From Oleispira sp963851095 (GTDB lineage Bacteria; Pseudomonadota; Gammaproteobacteria; Pseudomonadales; Oceanobacteraceae): 64,000 nucleotides of DNA. This document shows, piece by piece, positions 18,188-25,304 of this stretch. The notes beneath the pieces were generated by a model that was not told the origin of the DNA, did not search any database, and saw nothing but the letters and a program-made list of their open reading frames with translations. The stretch covers positions 62,001 to 126,000 of the forward strand of contig CAWKOX010000010.1 in assembly GCA_963851095.1 (NCBI GenBank), read 5' to 3'. Position 1 is the stretch's first letter, and each line of letters opens with the position of its first letter. Made by a program: the position numbers and the translations under genes.

Positions 18188-19672
18188 ATGAAAATATTAT
18201 TAAGCTTATTGTTACTCAATACGCTATCCATACTAGCCTTGGCTGACCCTATTATTATAGGTAAAGACCAAGCGCCCATTAATGCACATGACTATAAAGT
18301 ATTAGAAGAGGTTGCCATAAATGCACAAATACCCGTTGAAAAATTCAAACATTTAAAACGATCAAGCCATTTTATCGTGGGGCCGGAAGGTCTGTTGTAC
18401 TGGGATAGAAAAAAAAATGGGGTGATTGATAGTAAGGATAAAGTTGCCTCTGGATCAGTTGTAAGAGCTCCTAATGCATATTTGACTGATAACAAAGGGA
18501 ATGTGAATGGGATTTCTATTAGAGAGTCTAAGTTCAATGATATGACTATTTTAAATAAATTTAAAAAAATAGTGGCTATAAATTTATCGGATAATGATAT
18601 TCACGATATCAATATATCCAACTTGCCTGATTTACGGTTTATAAAAATATTTGAAGATAATGAATATAGAACATTAACTAAAATTAAAAATGTAGATAAA
18701 CTGTCTTTTTTTGAAGTGTGGGGCTTGAATACTCCGAACTTTAAGAAATTTACTGGAGTTGAAGGCTTAAGAAAGATTAAAATAATAAGCATGGGGATCG
18801 AAAGTTTCGATGGACTTGAAAATATGCCAAACCTTAAAGAGGCTGAAATTAGCTCCAACGGTGAAAAAACGTCTAAAAATTTCAAAAGCCTTTCTGGCAT
18901 TCCAAAAGGTCATAAGCTTGAAAAACTAAAGTTATCTACTTCTGTAACCACTGATATTAAAGGTATCGCCAACTTTAGCCACTTAAAACAATTAGAGCTT
19001 TGGGCAGGAAAGCGCGATTTAACGGATTTTACTCCTCTATCTAAGTTAAAAAAATTAGAAAAACTAGAGATGACGGTATCTGGTATTAGTAATTTTAGTT
19101 TCTTAAGTAATATGCCTAAGCTAAAGCAGATAGTGACTTATCATGCTCCTATTACAAGTTTAAAGGGACTTGATGCCGCCCCAAATTTAGAAGTTCTCGA
19201 AATTAATAAGGGTAAGCTAGAAAATATAGAGCATCTTGATGATAATGATCAATTGAAAACCTTAATTTTGAATGATCATAACATTACTAAAATAAGTGGC
19301 TTAGAAAAACTTAAAAAGTTAAATGTTCTAGACTTAACATTTAATAAAATTTCTAAAATAGAAGGGTTAGATAAGAACTTGTGCTTAGAAAAATTCTGGG
19401 TAGCTGGAAACCCTATTAATACGTTCGAAAATCTTGAACATTTACCCCTGCTTGGTGAGGTTGGTGTTGATCAAACCAAAATTAGTGAATTTCCGAACTG
19501 GAAAAAATTAAGTCGCCTACACAGATTGAGAATCGATATAGACCAGCTTAATAAAGAAGAGTTTACCCCTGGTTATTTTTATTCATATATTCCAATTAAA
19601 GATTTTGATTTGCAAATGAGGCAGGCTAAGCCTGTAACGGATGAAGAGCGTAAGCAGCGAGGTTGTATTTAA
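18188..19672 (+). CDS. Exported leucine-rich-repeat protein
   Basis: The frame is open from an ATG at 18146; I choose 18188 because it gives a clean signal peptide (M-K-I-L-L-S-L-L-L-L-N-T-L...A-L-A-D). No start has a strong Shine-Dalgarno. The mature protein (~475 residues) has an EF-hand/dockerin-like D-R-K-K-N-G-V-I-D-S-K-D near residue 75, then about a dozen internalin-type LRRs of ~22 residues (L-K-x-L-x-L...N-x-I-x-x-I-x-G-L-x-x). LRRs of this kind are protein-binding surfaces. It is the last gene after vgrG and its candidate cargo, on the same strand, and overlaps the previous open frame if the longer start is used. A periplasmic binding or immunity role for the adjacent cargo is possible but inferred from position only. 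Confidence 0.75.
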   Translation: MKILLSLLLLNTLSILALADPIIIGKDQAPINAHDYKVLEEVAINAQIPVEKFKHLKRSSHFIVGPEGLLYWDRKKNGVIDSKDKVASGSVVRAPNAYLTDNKGNVNGISIRESKFNDMTILNKFKKIVAINLSDNDIHDINISNLPDLRFIKIFEDNEYRTLTKIKNVDKLSFFEVWGLNTPNFKKFTGVEGLRKIKIISMGIESFDGLENMPNLKEAEISSNGEKTSKNFKSLSGIPKGHKLEKLKLSTSVTTDIKGIANFSHLKQLELWAGKRDLTDFTPLSKLKKLEKLEMTVSGISNFSFLSNMPKLKQIVTYHAPITSLKGLDAAPNLEVLEINKGKLENIEHLDDNDQLKTLILNDHNITKISGLEKLKKLNVLDLTFNKISKIEGLDKNLCLEKFWVAGNPINTFENLEHLPLLGEVGVDQTKISEFPNWKKLSRLHRLRIDIDQLNKEEFTPGYFYSYIPIKDFDLQMRQAKPVTDEERKQRGCI

Positions 19673-20108
19673 TCTAAGAAAAATTTTATCGTAGTTATAA
19701 GATGAAGTTAATACACTCTAGGCTATGTGTTAATTTTTTTTGGCTACTTGTTGGATGCTGCTATCTTTTTAGTGAAAGCGATTATCTTTGTTATTAGTGG
19801 GATTATACAGTTTTTTCTAGAATTACAAATCTGGTTTTAGCGGTAGGTTGGCCTTCAGGCTAACATCCGTAGTGCAAATGTCTTTTATTCTCTATGTTCG
19901 CTCCTTTACGCTCTGTCGCCCTAAAGGACGACCCACATTGGATATTTCAATATCCATGATGATCAATTTTCATTGAAAGATGAAAATATATCATTTTATC
20001 AATTAACTCTGTTTATCTATTATTGCGTGGGAAAATCACTGAGGTGTTAGTTGCCTCGTCAATTAATTGAAAGATCGTTTTTGTGATCACATATAGAAGT
20101 AGTCGTTA
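19673..20108. other. Intergenic region with one arm of a 25-bp inverted repeat
   Basis: 436 bp without a supportable gene. It is AT-rich apart from a GC-richer block at about 19840-19940 that includes the repeat GTCGCCC..CCCACATT (19915-19939). The last ~100 bp should hold the promoter of the TauE/SafE-family gene. A 31-codon frame from 19702 was not accepted. Confidence 0.6.
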
Positions 20109-21012
20109 ATGGATATTCTTGAATTTATAACTAATAACATTTCAACTGTGATGGCATTAATTGCCACGGGTATATTTGCCGGTATTTTAGCAGGATTGCT
20201 GGGTGTGGGCGGTGGCATAGTTATTGTGCCGGTACTGTTCTTTTTGTTTCAGGGTTTTGGGGTATCGCCAGAATCAGCGATGGTGATTGCAACCGCAACG
20301 TCTTTGGCCACCATAGTGCCCACTTCTATTAGCTCTATTCGTTCTCATAGCCAAAAAGGTAATGTGGATTTTGATCTGCTTAAGCGTTGGGCTGTTTTTA
20401 TTCTTATGGGGGTATTGTTAGGCAGCTGGTTAGTGACTCGTGTTGACGGCAGTATGCTAACGATGTTATTTGGCGTGATTGCGGTTTTATCGGCGCTTAA
20501 TATGTTGTTCAGAACAGGGAAGTCGGCCTTGTATCAAAAACTACCGGGTCGTGTCGGGCAGGGGGTTATGGGTACATCGGTTGGTTTTTTTAGTTCTATG
20601 GTGGGTATTGGTGGTGGTACGATTTCTGTGCCATTGCTTACGTTGTATAACTATCCGGCGCATAAGGCTGTGGGTACTGCTGCGGCGATTGGTTTGATTA
20701 TTTCTTTGCCAGGTGCGCTGACTATGTTGTTATTGGGCACGACACCCATTGATGCGCCTGTAGGGACTTTTGGTTTTGTTAACGTATTTGGCTTTATTTG
20801 TATTGTGCCGCTAACGGTTTTGTTCGCACCGGTGGGAGCGTCGTTAGCTGCGAAGTTGGATGCGGGTAAGTTGAAGAAGATCTTTGCGGTGGTTTTATTA
20901 ATTACGGGCTTAAGGATGTTAGGGCAAGTATTTTTATAAACATTTGTCGGGCTGAACCCCGACCCACATTGTATCGGTTAGCGATGAAATGTGGGTCGTC
21001 CTTCAGGGCGAC
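19915..21012. repeat. 25-bp inverted repeats flanking the TauE/SafE gene
   Basis: Left copy 19915-19939 (GTCGCCCTAAAGGACGACCC then ACATT) and right copy 20988-21012 are reverse complements with one mismatch (TTTAGG versus TTCAGG). A third partial copy CGACCCACATT at 20960-20970 forms a hairpin with 20988-20998 just after the gene's stop. Flanks also share an AGAGCGTA..GGAGCG motif near 21060-21075 and, inverted, near 19898-19914. It looks like a dispersed palindromic repeat family rather than an insertion sequence, because no transposase is present. Confidence 0.8.
20109..20939 (+). CDS. TauE/SafE-family sulfite/organosulfonate-type exporter
   Basis: 276 residues, about eight predicted transmembrane helices arranged as two similar halves, the TauE/SafE (DUF81) architecture. 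Each half carries the family's glycine motif: G-L-L-G-V-G-G-G-I-V-I-V-P (residues ~29-41) and S-M-V-G-I-G-G-G-T-I-S-V-P (~161-173). Family members export sulfite, sulfoacetate or other small anions across the inner membrane, but substrates are mostly unassigned. It stands alone between inverted 25-mers, with mesD in the opposite orientation downstream. A sulfur link with the neighbouring methionine synthase genes is tempting but unproven. Confidence 0.85.
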   Translation: MDILEFITNNISTVMALIATGIFAGILAGLLGVGGGIVIVPVLFFLFQGFGVSPESAMVIATATSLATIVPTSISSIRSHSQKGNVDFDLLKRWAVFILMGVLLGSWLVTRVDGSMLTMLFGVIAVLSALNMLFRTGKSALYQKLPGRVGQGVMGTSVGFFSSMVGIGGGTISVPLLTLYNYPAHKAVGTAAAIGLIISLPGALTMLLLGTTPIDAPVGTFGFVNVFGFICIVPLTVLFAPVGASLAAKLDAGKLKKIFAVVLLITGLRMLGQVFL

Positions 21013-21076
21013 AATCTTAGGTTGCCATATTAGGGCTGCAAATTAGTGCTGCAATATTAGAGCGTAGAGAGGAGCG

Positions 21077-22156
21077 TTAGAAAGAAGAGGCTGTTTGAAC
21101 GGTATAAAGTTCTTTACGGATAATCTCAGCGCCTGCACTCAACGCGGCTAATTTTCCGTTTGCTACCTTACTTTCTAATGGCGCCATGCCACAGTTGGTA
21201 CAAGGGTAAAGCTTATCGGCATCAACATACTTCAACGCTTCGCGCAGTGTATTGGCGACTTCTTCGGGGGTCTCAATGGTATTGGTTGCCACATCAATCG
21301 CACCGACCATGACTTTTTTACCCCGAATAAGCTCAAGCAGTTCCATGGGAACGCGAGAGTTATGGCATTCTAACGAGATAATGTCGATGTTCGATTGCTG
21401 CAATTTTGGGAAGGCTTTTTCATACTGGCGCCACTGCGATCCTAAGGTTTTTTTCCAATCGGTATTGGCTTTAATGCCGTAGCCATAACAAATATGTACC
21501 GCAGTTTCGCACTTAAGCCCTTCAATTGCTCGTTCTAGGCAGGCAATGCCCCATTCATTCACATCATCAAAAAATACATTAAAAGCCGGCTCATCGAATT
21601 GAATAATATCAACTCCTGCTGCTTCTAATTCTTTGGCTTCTTGATTGAGGATTTTGGCAAATTCCCACGCCAGTTTTTCGCGGCTTTTATAATGATCATC
21701 GTACAGGGTATCAATCATGGTCATTGGCCCAGGCAAAGCCCATTTTATGGGTTGATCTGTTTGCTGACGTAAAAACTTAGCGTCTTCCACAAATACCGGC
21801 TTTTGGCGGCTAACAGGGCCAACAACGGTGGGTACACTGGCGTCATAGCGGTCGCGGATTTTAACGGTTTTTCGATTTTCAAAATCTACGCCGTTAAGAT
21901 GTTCAATAAAGGTCGTGACAAAGTGCTGTCGGGTTTGTTCACCATCGCTCACTATATCGATGCCCGCTTGTTGCTGATCTAACAAAGACAAACGCAACGC
22001 ACCCTGCTTGCCCGTAATCAATTCGTCGCCCTCTAACTTCCACGGTGACCAAAGGGTTTCTGGTTGTGCAAGCCAAGAGGGCTTTGGCAAGCTGCCGGCG
22101 GTAGATGTGGGTAATAATCTATTTTTTGTAAGTGTATTTTTAGTAAAAGTATTCAT
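21077..22156 (-). CDS. mesD: Folate-independent methionine synthase MesD (core-MetE family)
   Basis: 359 residues: only the catalytic C-terminal half of cobalamin-independent methionine synthase (full MetE is ~750). Zinc-ligand positions of MetE are visible: H221-x-C223 in H-I-C-Y-G, E263 in S-L-E-C-H, and C322 in C-T-N-C-G-M; also the homocysteine-site Q-F-D-E-P-A-F (186-192) and the N-terminal S-T-A-G-S-L-P-K-P. Together with the DUF1852 gene just upstream this is the MesD/MesX pair, described as a methionine synthase that does not use methyl-folate as methyl donor and needs oxygen. The reaction methylates homocysteine in the cytoplasm; the physiological methyl donor was not settled as far as I recall. 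It lies 56 bp after mesX in the same transcript. Confidence 0.88.
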   Translation of the reverse strand: MNTFTKNTLTKNRLLPTSTAGSLPKPSWLAQPETLWSPWKLEGDELITGKQGALRLSLLDQQQAGIDIVSDGEQTRQHFVTTFIEHLNGVDFENRKTVKIRDRYDASVPTVVGPVSRQKPVFVEDAKFLRQQTDQPIKWALPGPMTMIDTLYDDHYKSREKLAWEFAKILNQEAKELEAAGVDIIQFDEPAFNVFFDDVNEWGIACLERAIEGLKCETAVHICYGYGIKANTDWKKTLGSQWRQYEKAFPKLQQSNIDIISLECHNSRVPMELLELIRGKKVMVGAIDVATNTIETPEEVANTLREALKYVDADKLYPCTNCGMAPLESKVANGKLAALSAGAEIIRKELYTVQTASSF

Positions 22157-22212
22157 AATAATTAATGCCGCCTTTCTAAATATGTTTTAAGAGAACTAAG
22201 TTAAATTACTAT

Positions 22213-23187
22213 CTAAACGTAGCTTGCAGTAAATTGATCAAGCACCGTCTGGTAAGGCTTAATTAAAGTCTCTTCGGTAAATTTTCCTTGTTCACTTGCC
22301 AACTGGCTGCGCTCTTCACGGTCATAAACTATCTGAGTTAATGAGTGATCTAGATTTTTTAAATCCGGACGATAAGATTTTCCCGCAGTCGCATTGGCAT
22401 TATAAATTTCAGGGCGATAGATTTTTTGAAAGGTCTCCATCGTACAAATGGTGCTTATCAACTCCAGATTGCTGTAATCGTTCAGTAAGTCGCCAAAGAA
22501 GTAAAAAGCCAAAGGCGCAACACTATTTGGCGGCATAAAGTAACGAACCTGTAAGCCCATCTTCTTGAAGTATTGTTCGGTTAACGATGATCCATCTGGC
22601 TGGTATTCAATGCCTAAAATTGGATGATGATTATCCGTTTGTTGATAGGTCTTGTTATCAGAAACACTGAGGCATATTACCGGTGGTTTTTTAAAGTTTT
22701 GTTTGTACGTATTGGAAGTCACAAAATGTTTAAAAAGCTTGCCGTGCAGTTCACCAAAGTCATTTGGTATGCTGAATTTAGGCTGATTTTTGTTATGTTC
22801 TTGCAGTCGAATACTAAAATCATAATCGCGCACATACGAAGAGAAGTTATTGCCTACAATGCCTTCAATGCGTTTGTCAGTTTTATGATCAATAATGAGG
22901 GTTTTTAATATTTCAATGGTAGGAAAAGAATCACGACTGCCTTTAATGTTCATTTCAACCGAAATGATTTCAAGTTTGACAGAGTACCGATTGCCTTGGG
23001 TATTATCCCAATTCGCCAATGCGTTAAAACGGTTGTTAATCATGGTTAAGGCGTTGCGCAAGTTTGCTTGGCGATAGCGGCCTCTGGCCAAGTTAGCAAA
23101 GTTGGTGGTTAGGCGCGTACCATTAGAAGGTTGGTAGCTCTCATCAAAAGCCGTGCTTTTGAGCTTAAAGGTCAATTCGTTGTTCAT
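22213..23187 (-). CDS. mesX: MesX, DUF1852 partner protein of MesD
   Basis: 324 residues matching DUF1852: N-terminal F-K-L-K-S-T-A-F-D-E-x-Y-x-P-S-x-x-T-R-x-T-T-N-F-A-N-L-A-R-G (partial pattern), R-Y-R-Q-A-N-L-R-N-A-L, and a C-terminal part with G-x-Y-R-P-D-L-K-N-L. Published fitness and complementation work on MesD-type methionine synthases found that MesD requires this protein; its biochemical role is unknown. It is the first gene of the mesX-mesD unit. The upstream ~100 bp contains MetR-like dyads, consistent with control by methionine or homocysteine status. No signal peptide or membrane segment is visible. Confidence 0.88.
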   Translation of the reverse strand: MNNELTFKLKSTAFDESYQPSNGTRLTTNFANLARGRYRQANLRNALTMINNRFNALANWDNTQGNRYSVKLEIISVEMNIKGSRDSFPTIEILKTLIIDHKTDKRIEGIVGNNFSSYVRDYDFSIRLQEHNKNQPKFSIPNDFGELHGKLFKHFVTSNTYKQNFKKPPVICLSVSDNKTYQQTDNHHPILGIEYQPDGSSLTEQYFKKMGLQVRYFMPPNSVAPLAFYFFGDLLNDYSNLELISTICTMETFQKIYRPEIYNANATAGKSYRPDLKNLDHSLTQIVYDREERSQLASEQGKFTEETLIKPYQTVLDQFTASYV

Positions 23188-23247
23188 GGTTAACTCATAT
23201 TGATGTGTTTAATAAATTATGAGTCTATTTATACGCCGTTCTTTACA

Positions 23248-23291
23248 TGAAGAAAATTGACTTTATTTCACAATTTAATGAGGTTTTCTCA
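23248..23291 (-). promoter_or_regulatory. Cluster of MetR-like dyads upstream of mesX
   Basis: Three 13-mers resemble the MetR consensus TGAA-N5-TTCA: 23248-23260 (TGAAGAAAATTGA), 23258-23270 (reverse-strand TGAAATAAAGTCA) and 23279-23291 (TGAGGTTTTCTCA, a perfect TGAG/CTCA dyad). The last two are 21 bp apart, two helical turns. They lie 60-105 bp before the mesX start. Confidence 0.45.
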
Positions 23292-23358
23292 TGTTTGGTG
23301 TAATTGTGAGAATTAAGATGATTTAAGGCTATATTTGCGTTCGTTAAAGGGAATACAC

Positions 23359-23438
23359 ACTTAACAATGCAGTTTTTAATTCGATCAAGCTATGGGGTTC
23401 GGATTCATAGTTGAATAAATACATGCTGATTGTTAAGT
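23359..23438 (-). other. attC-like folded element (lone)
   Basis: Outer boxes ACTTAAC (23359-23365) and GTTAAGT (23432-23438) fit the attC core RYYYAAC...GTTRRRY. Inside, AATGCAG pairs with CTGATT leaving one unpaired G, and TCAAGCTATG pairs with CATAGTTGA leaving another unpaired G. The element is 80 bp, within attC sizes, and lies 29 bp beyond the stop of the DoxX-like gene in that gene's orientation, as in a cassette. Dyad similarity extends outward (AGGGA / TCCCT). No integrase or second attC is visible; a MITE-like palindrome is the alternative. Confidence 0.4.
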
Positions 23439-23467
23439 GCTAACTCCCTACGAATAGCATCTTTTTA

Positions 23468-23899
23468 TTAGGATTTTACCGTGAATTTCACATCTTGGTC
23501 GCGCAATAAATAAAGCGTGAAACAAGCTGCCCACATCGGCCATGCAGCAAAGAATAATAAGTTATTAAAACCATCTAAATATTGGTTGAACGAAGACAGT
23601 GTTGAAATGCCGTGCATTATAAAAACAATGCCGTAGGTTAAACGCTTTTTAATGCCAGCAAGGAAAGCGAGCATCAGAATGAGTTGTATTGTACCGAGTA
23701 TATAAGGAACAACGTCGTTTAAGCTGCTTATTCCGTAAAATTTGTCGAAGATCTTAATGCTGTGCTCTGGATTTATAAGTTTATCCAGCGTCCACATAAT
23801 CATTACAATAAACACCCCTAAACGGAGTGTTAAGAGAGACCATTGTAAGCGATTTTGTACATCTGAACTCATAGGTGTTGTCATATTTAATGCCTTCAT
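23468..23899 (-). CDS. DoxX-like small membrane protein
   Basis: 143 residues with four predicted hydrophobic helices: L-R-L-G-V-F-I-V-M-I-M-W, V-V-P-Y-I-L-G-T-I-Q-L-I-L-M-L, L-T-Y-G-I-V-F-I-M-H-G-I and L-L-F-F-A-A-W-P-M-W-A. The layout and the first-helix L-R-L-x-x-x-x-x-x-x-W-x-x-D-K-L resemble DoxX/DoxD-like families. A specific function is not assignable; DoxX-like proteins have been linked to thiosulfate or redox chemistry in some organisms. It is followed in its own orientation by the attC-like element and then mesX. Confidence 0.65.
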   Translation of the reverse strand: MKALNMTTPMSSDVQNRLQWSLLTLRLGVFIVMIMWTLDKLINPEHSIKIFDKFYGISSLNDVVPYILGTIQLILMLAFLAGIKKRLTYGIVFIMHGISTLSSFNQYLDGFNNLLFFAAWPMWAACFTLYLLRDQDVKFTVKS

Positions 23900-23959
23900 T
23901 TATTTAAGTTAAGCTTAGGTTGTAGGTAGTCTTGATTGTTAGCTTTTCTATTTCATTAT

Positions 23960-24604
23960 TTACTCCGAAGCTGTATCTGCATTAATAAGCTCTTGCTGTT
24001 TGAGCGTATGATAACCACCGTGTATGCGCGTAAAAATAGTGATCGCGCAGGCAATGGCAAACAGGGTTGCAAGCAGTGCAAAGTGTTGAGGCCACAGACA
24101 AAAAGCAATGAAGAGGGCAATGGTTTCAGTCCCTTCGGTTAGGCCATTGAGGTAATAAAAGCTTTTGTATTTAAACTGTGGTTTTTCGAGTTTGAATTTC
24201 TCAGCGGCAATCGCAAAGGCTAAAAAGCTCGACCCCGTGCCAATAAACGCTGCAAGTAGTAGAGCACCCGCAAGTGCATTTTGTTCCGGATTTGCAATGA
24301 TAAAGCCGAGAGGAATGGCGGCATAAAATAAAAAATCGAGAGTGATATCTAAAAAACCACCGGCACTTGAACTCTGATCAGTATGACGAGCCAGTGCTCC
24401 ATCAAGTCCGTCTAAAATACGATTTAAAATGATCGCAAGTAAGGCGCCGTACCAAAACTCAAAGGCCAATAACGGCACCGCGAGTAAGCCCATTAAAAAG
24501 CCTACGACCGTTATTTGGTCTGCTGTTATTCCGCGCTTATGCACAAGCACTACAATTGGAGTTAGTAGCGGCTTTATTACGGGAGTAATGAATTTATCCA
24601 GCAT
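23960..24604 (-). CDS. ynjF: CDP-alcohol phosphatidyltransferase (YnjF-like)
   Basis: 214 residues, integral membrane. The complete CDP-alcohol phosphotransferase signature D-x2-D-G-x2-A-R-x8-G-x3-D-x3-D is present at residues 65-90 (D65, D68, G69, A72, R73, G82, D86, D90), so the enzyme should be active. Such enzymes displace CMP from a CDP-linked lipid or alcohol in the inner membrane; donor and acceptor here are unknown. It overlaps the ABC ATPase gene by 11 bp and is last in a ynjB-ynjC-ynjD-ynjF order like that of E. coli, which supports the assignment. The link between this enzyme and the importer is not understood. Confidence 0.85.
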   Translation of the reverse strand: MLDKFITPVIKPLLTPIVVLVHKRGITADQITVVGFLMGLLAVPLLAFEFWYGALLAIILNRILDGLDGALARHTDQSSSAGGFLDITLDFLFYAAIPLGFIIANPEQNALAGALLLAAFIGTGSSFLAFAIAAEKFKLEKPQFKYKSFYYLNGLTEGTETIALFIAFCLWPQHFALLATLFAIACAITIFTRIHGGYHTLKQQELINADTASE

Positions 24605-25280
24605 GTGGGTAGCCTTGTTCTTTGTTTAATATAATCACTTTGCCTTGGGCGGCTTGTGCATCACTGTGATCGTGAGTAACCATTATGGCAGGCAGTTTAT
24701 GATCGTGAATGAGGTCAAATACTAACCGACGTGTATCAATACGCAGTTGGGTATCAAGTTTGCTAAAAGGTTCATCTAATAAAATTGCTTTAGGTTCACT
24801 CATTAATACTCGTAGCAAAGCGATGCGAGCTTGTTGGCCACCCGAAAGGTTATCGGGGTGGCGACTTCCCATGTCTTTTAAACCTACTTGTTCAAGTGCG
24901 TTATCTATTTTTTCTTGGCGCTGTTTTTTATTGCCTTTAGGCATGGCAAAAGCGATGTTGCCAGCGACGGTTAGGTGTGAAAACAATAGCGCATCTTGAT
25001 AGAGCACACCTATGTGACGTAAGTGCGGCGCGAGGTCGCTGATGTTTCTGTCGTTAAGCCATACTTCACCATTGGTTTGGAAACTTCGGTCTAGTGTGCC
25101 TGTTAGCCAATTTAATAAACTCGATTTACCGCTGCCAGAAGGCCCCATTATCGTGAGTATTTCTCCGCCTTTAATCTGTTCGTTTAGGCTCAGTAATAAT
25201 TCATCTTGGCGGAATAGCTGTAAGTTTTTTATCTCTAAGCTTTGTATCTCTAAGCTTTTTATATCTAATGATGACTGCAT
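24594..25280 (-). CDS. ynjD: ABC transporter ATP-binding protein (YnjD-like)
   Basis: 228 residues. Walker A G-P-S-G-S-G-K-S at 46-53, Q-loop near L-Y-Q-D-A-L, signature L-S-G-G-Q-Q-A-R, Walker B A-I-L-L-D-E-P-F and the H-loop V-T-H-D-H. It is a single importer-type ATPase serving the two-domain permease upstream. An unusual feature is a 15-bp in-frame repeat close to the start codon (AGCTTAGAGATA[CA]AA twice, 25227-25262) giving S-L-E-I-Q-S-L-E-I. It starts 24 bp after ynjC and overlaps ynjF, so all are cotranscribed. Confidence 0.9.
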   Translation of the reverse strand: MQSSLDIKSLEIQSLEIKNLQLFRQDELLLSLNEQIKGGEILTIMGPSGSGKSSLLNWLTGTLDRSFQTNGEVWLNDRNISDLAPHLRHIGVLYQDALLFSHLTVAGNIAFAMPKGNKKQRQEKIDNALEQVGLKDMGSRHPDNLSGGQQARIALLRVLMSEPKAILLDEPFSKLDTQLRIDTRRLVFDLIHDHKLPAIMVTHDHSDAQAAQGKVIILNKEQGYPHAG

Positions 25281-25304
25281 TAAAAACCTATAATCCTATC
25301 CGAA

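Noticed and set aside
19702..19797. Short 31-codon ORF after the LRR gene
   Set aside because: No ribosome-binding site or homology; length is expected by chance in AT-rich DNA.
19915..21012. Insertion sequence around the TauE/SafE gene
   Set aside because: The inverted repeats bracket an exporter gene, not a transposase, and no target-site duplication was recognised.
23900..23960. Second attC core (GTTAAGC) upstream of the DoxX-like gene
   Set aside because: Only a single 7-mer core is present, with no paired partner or hairpin; expected by chance.
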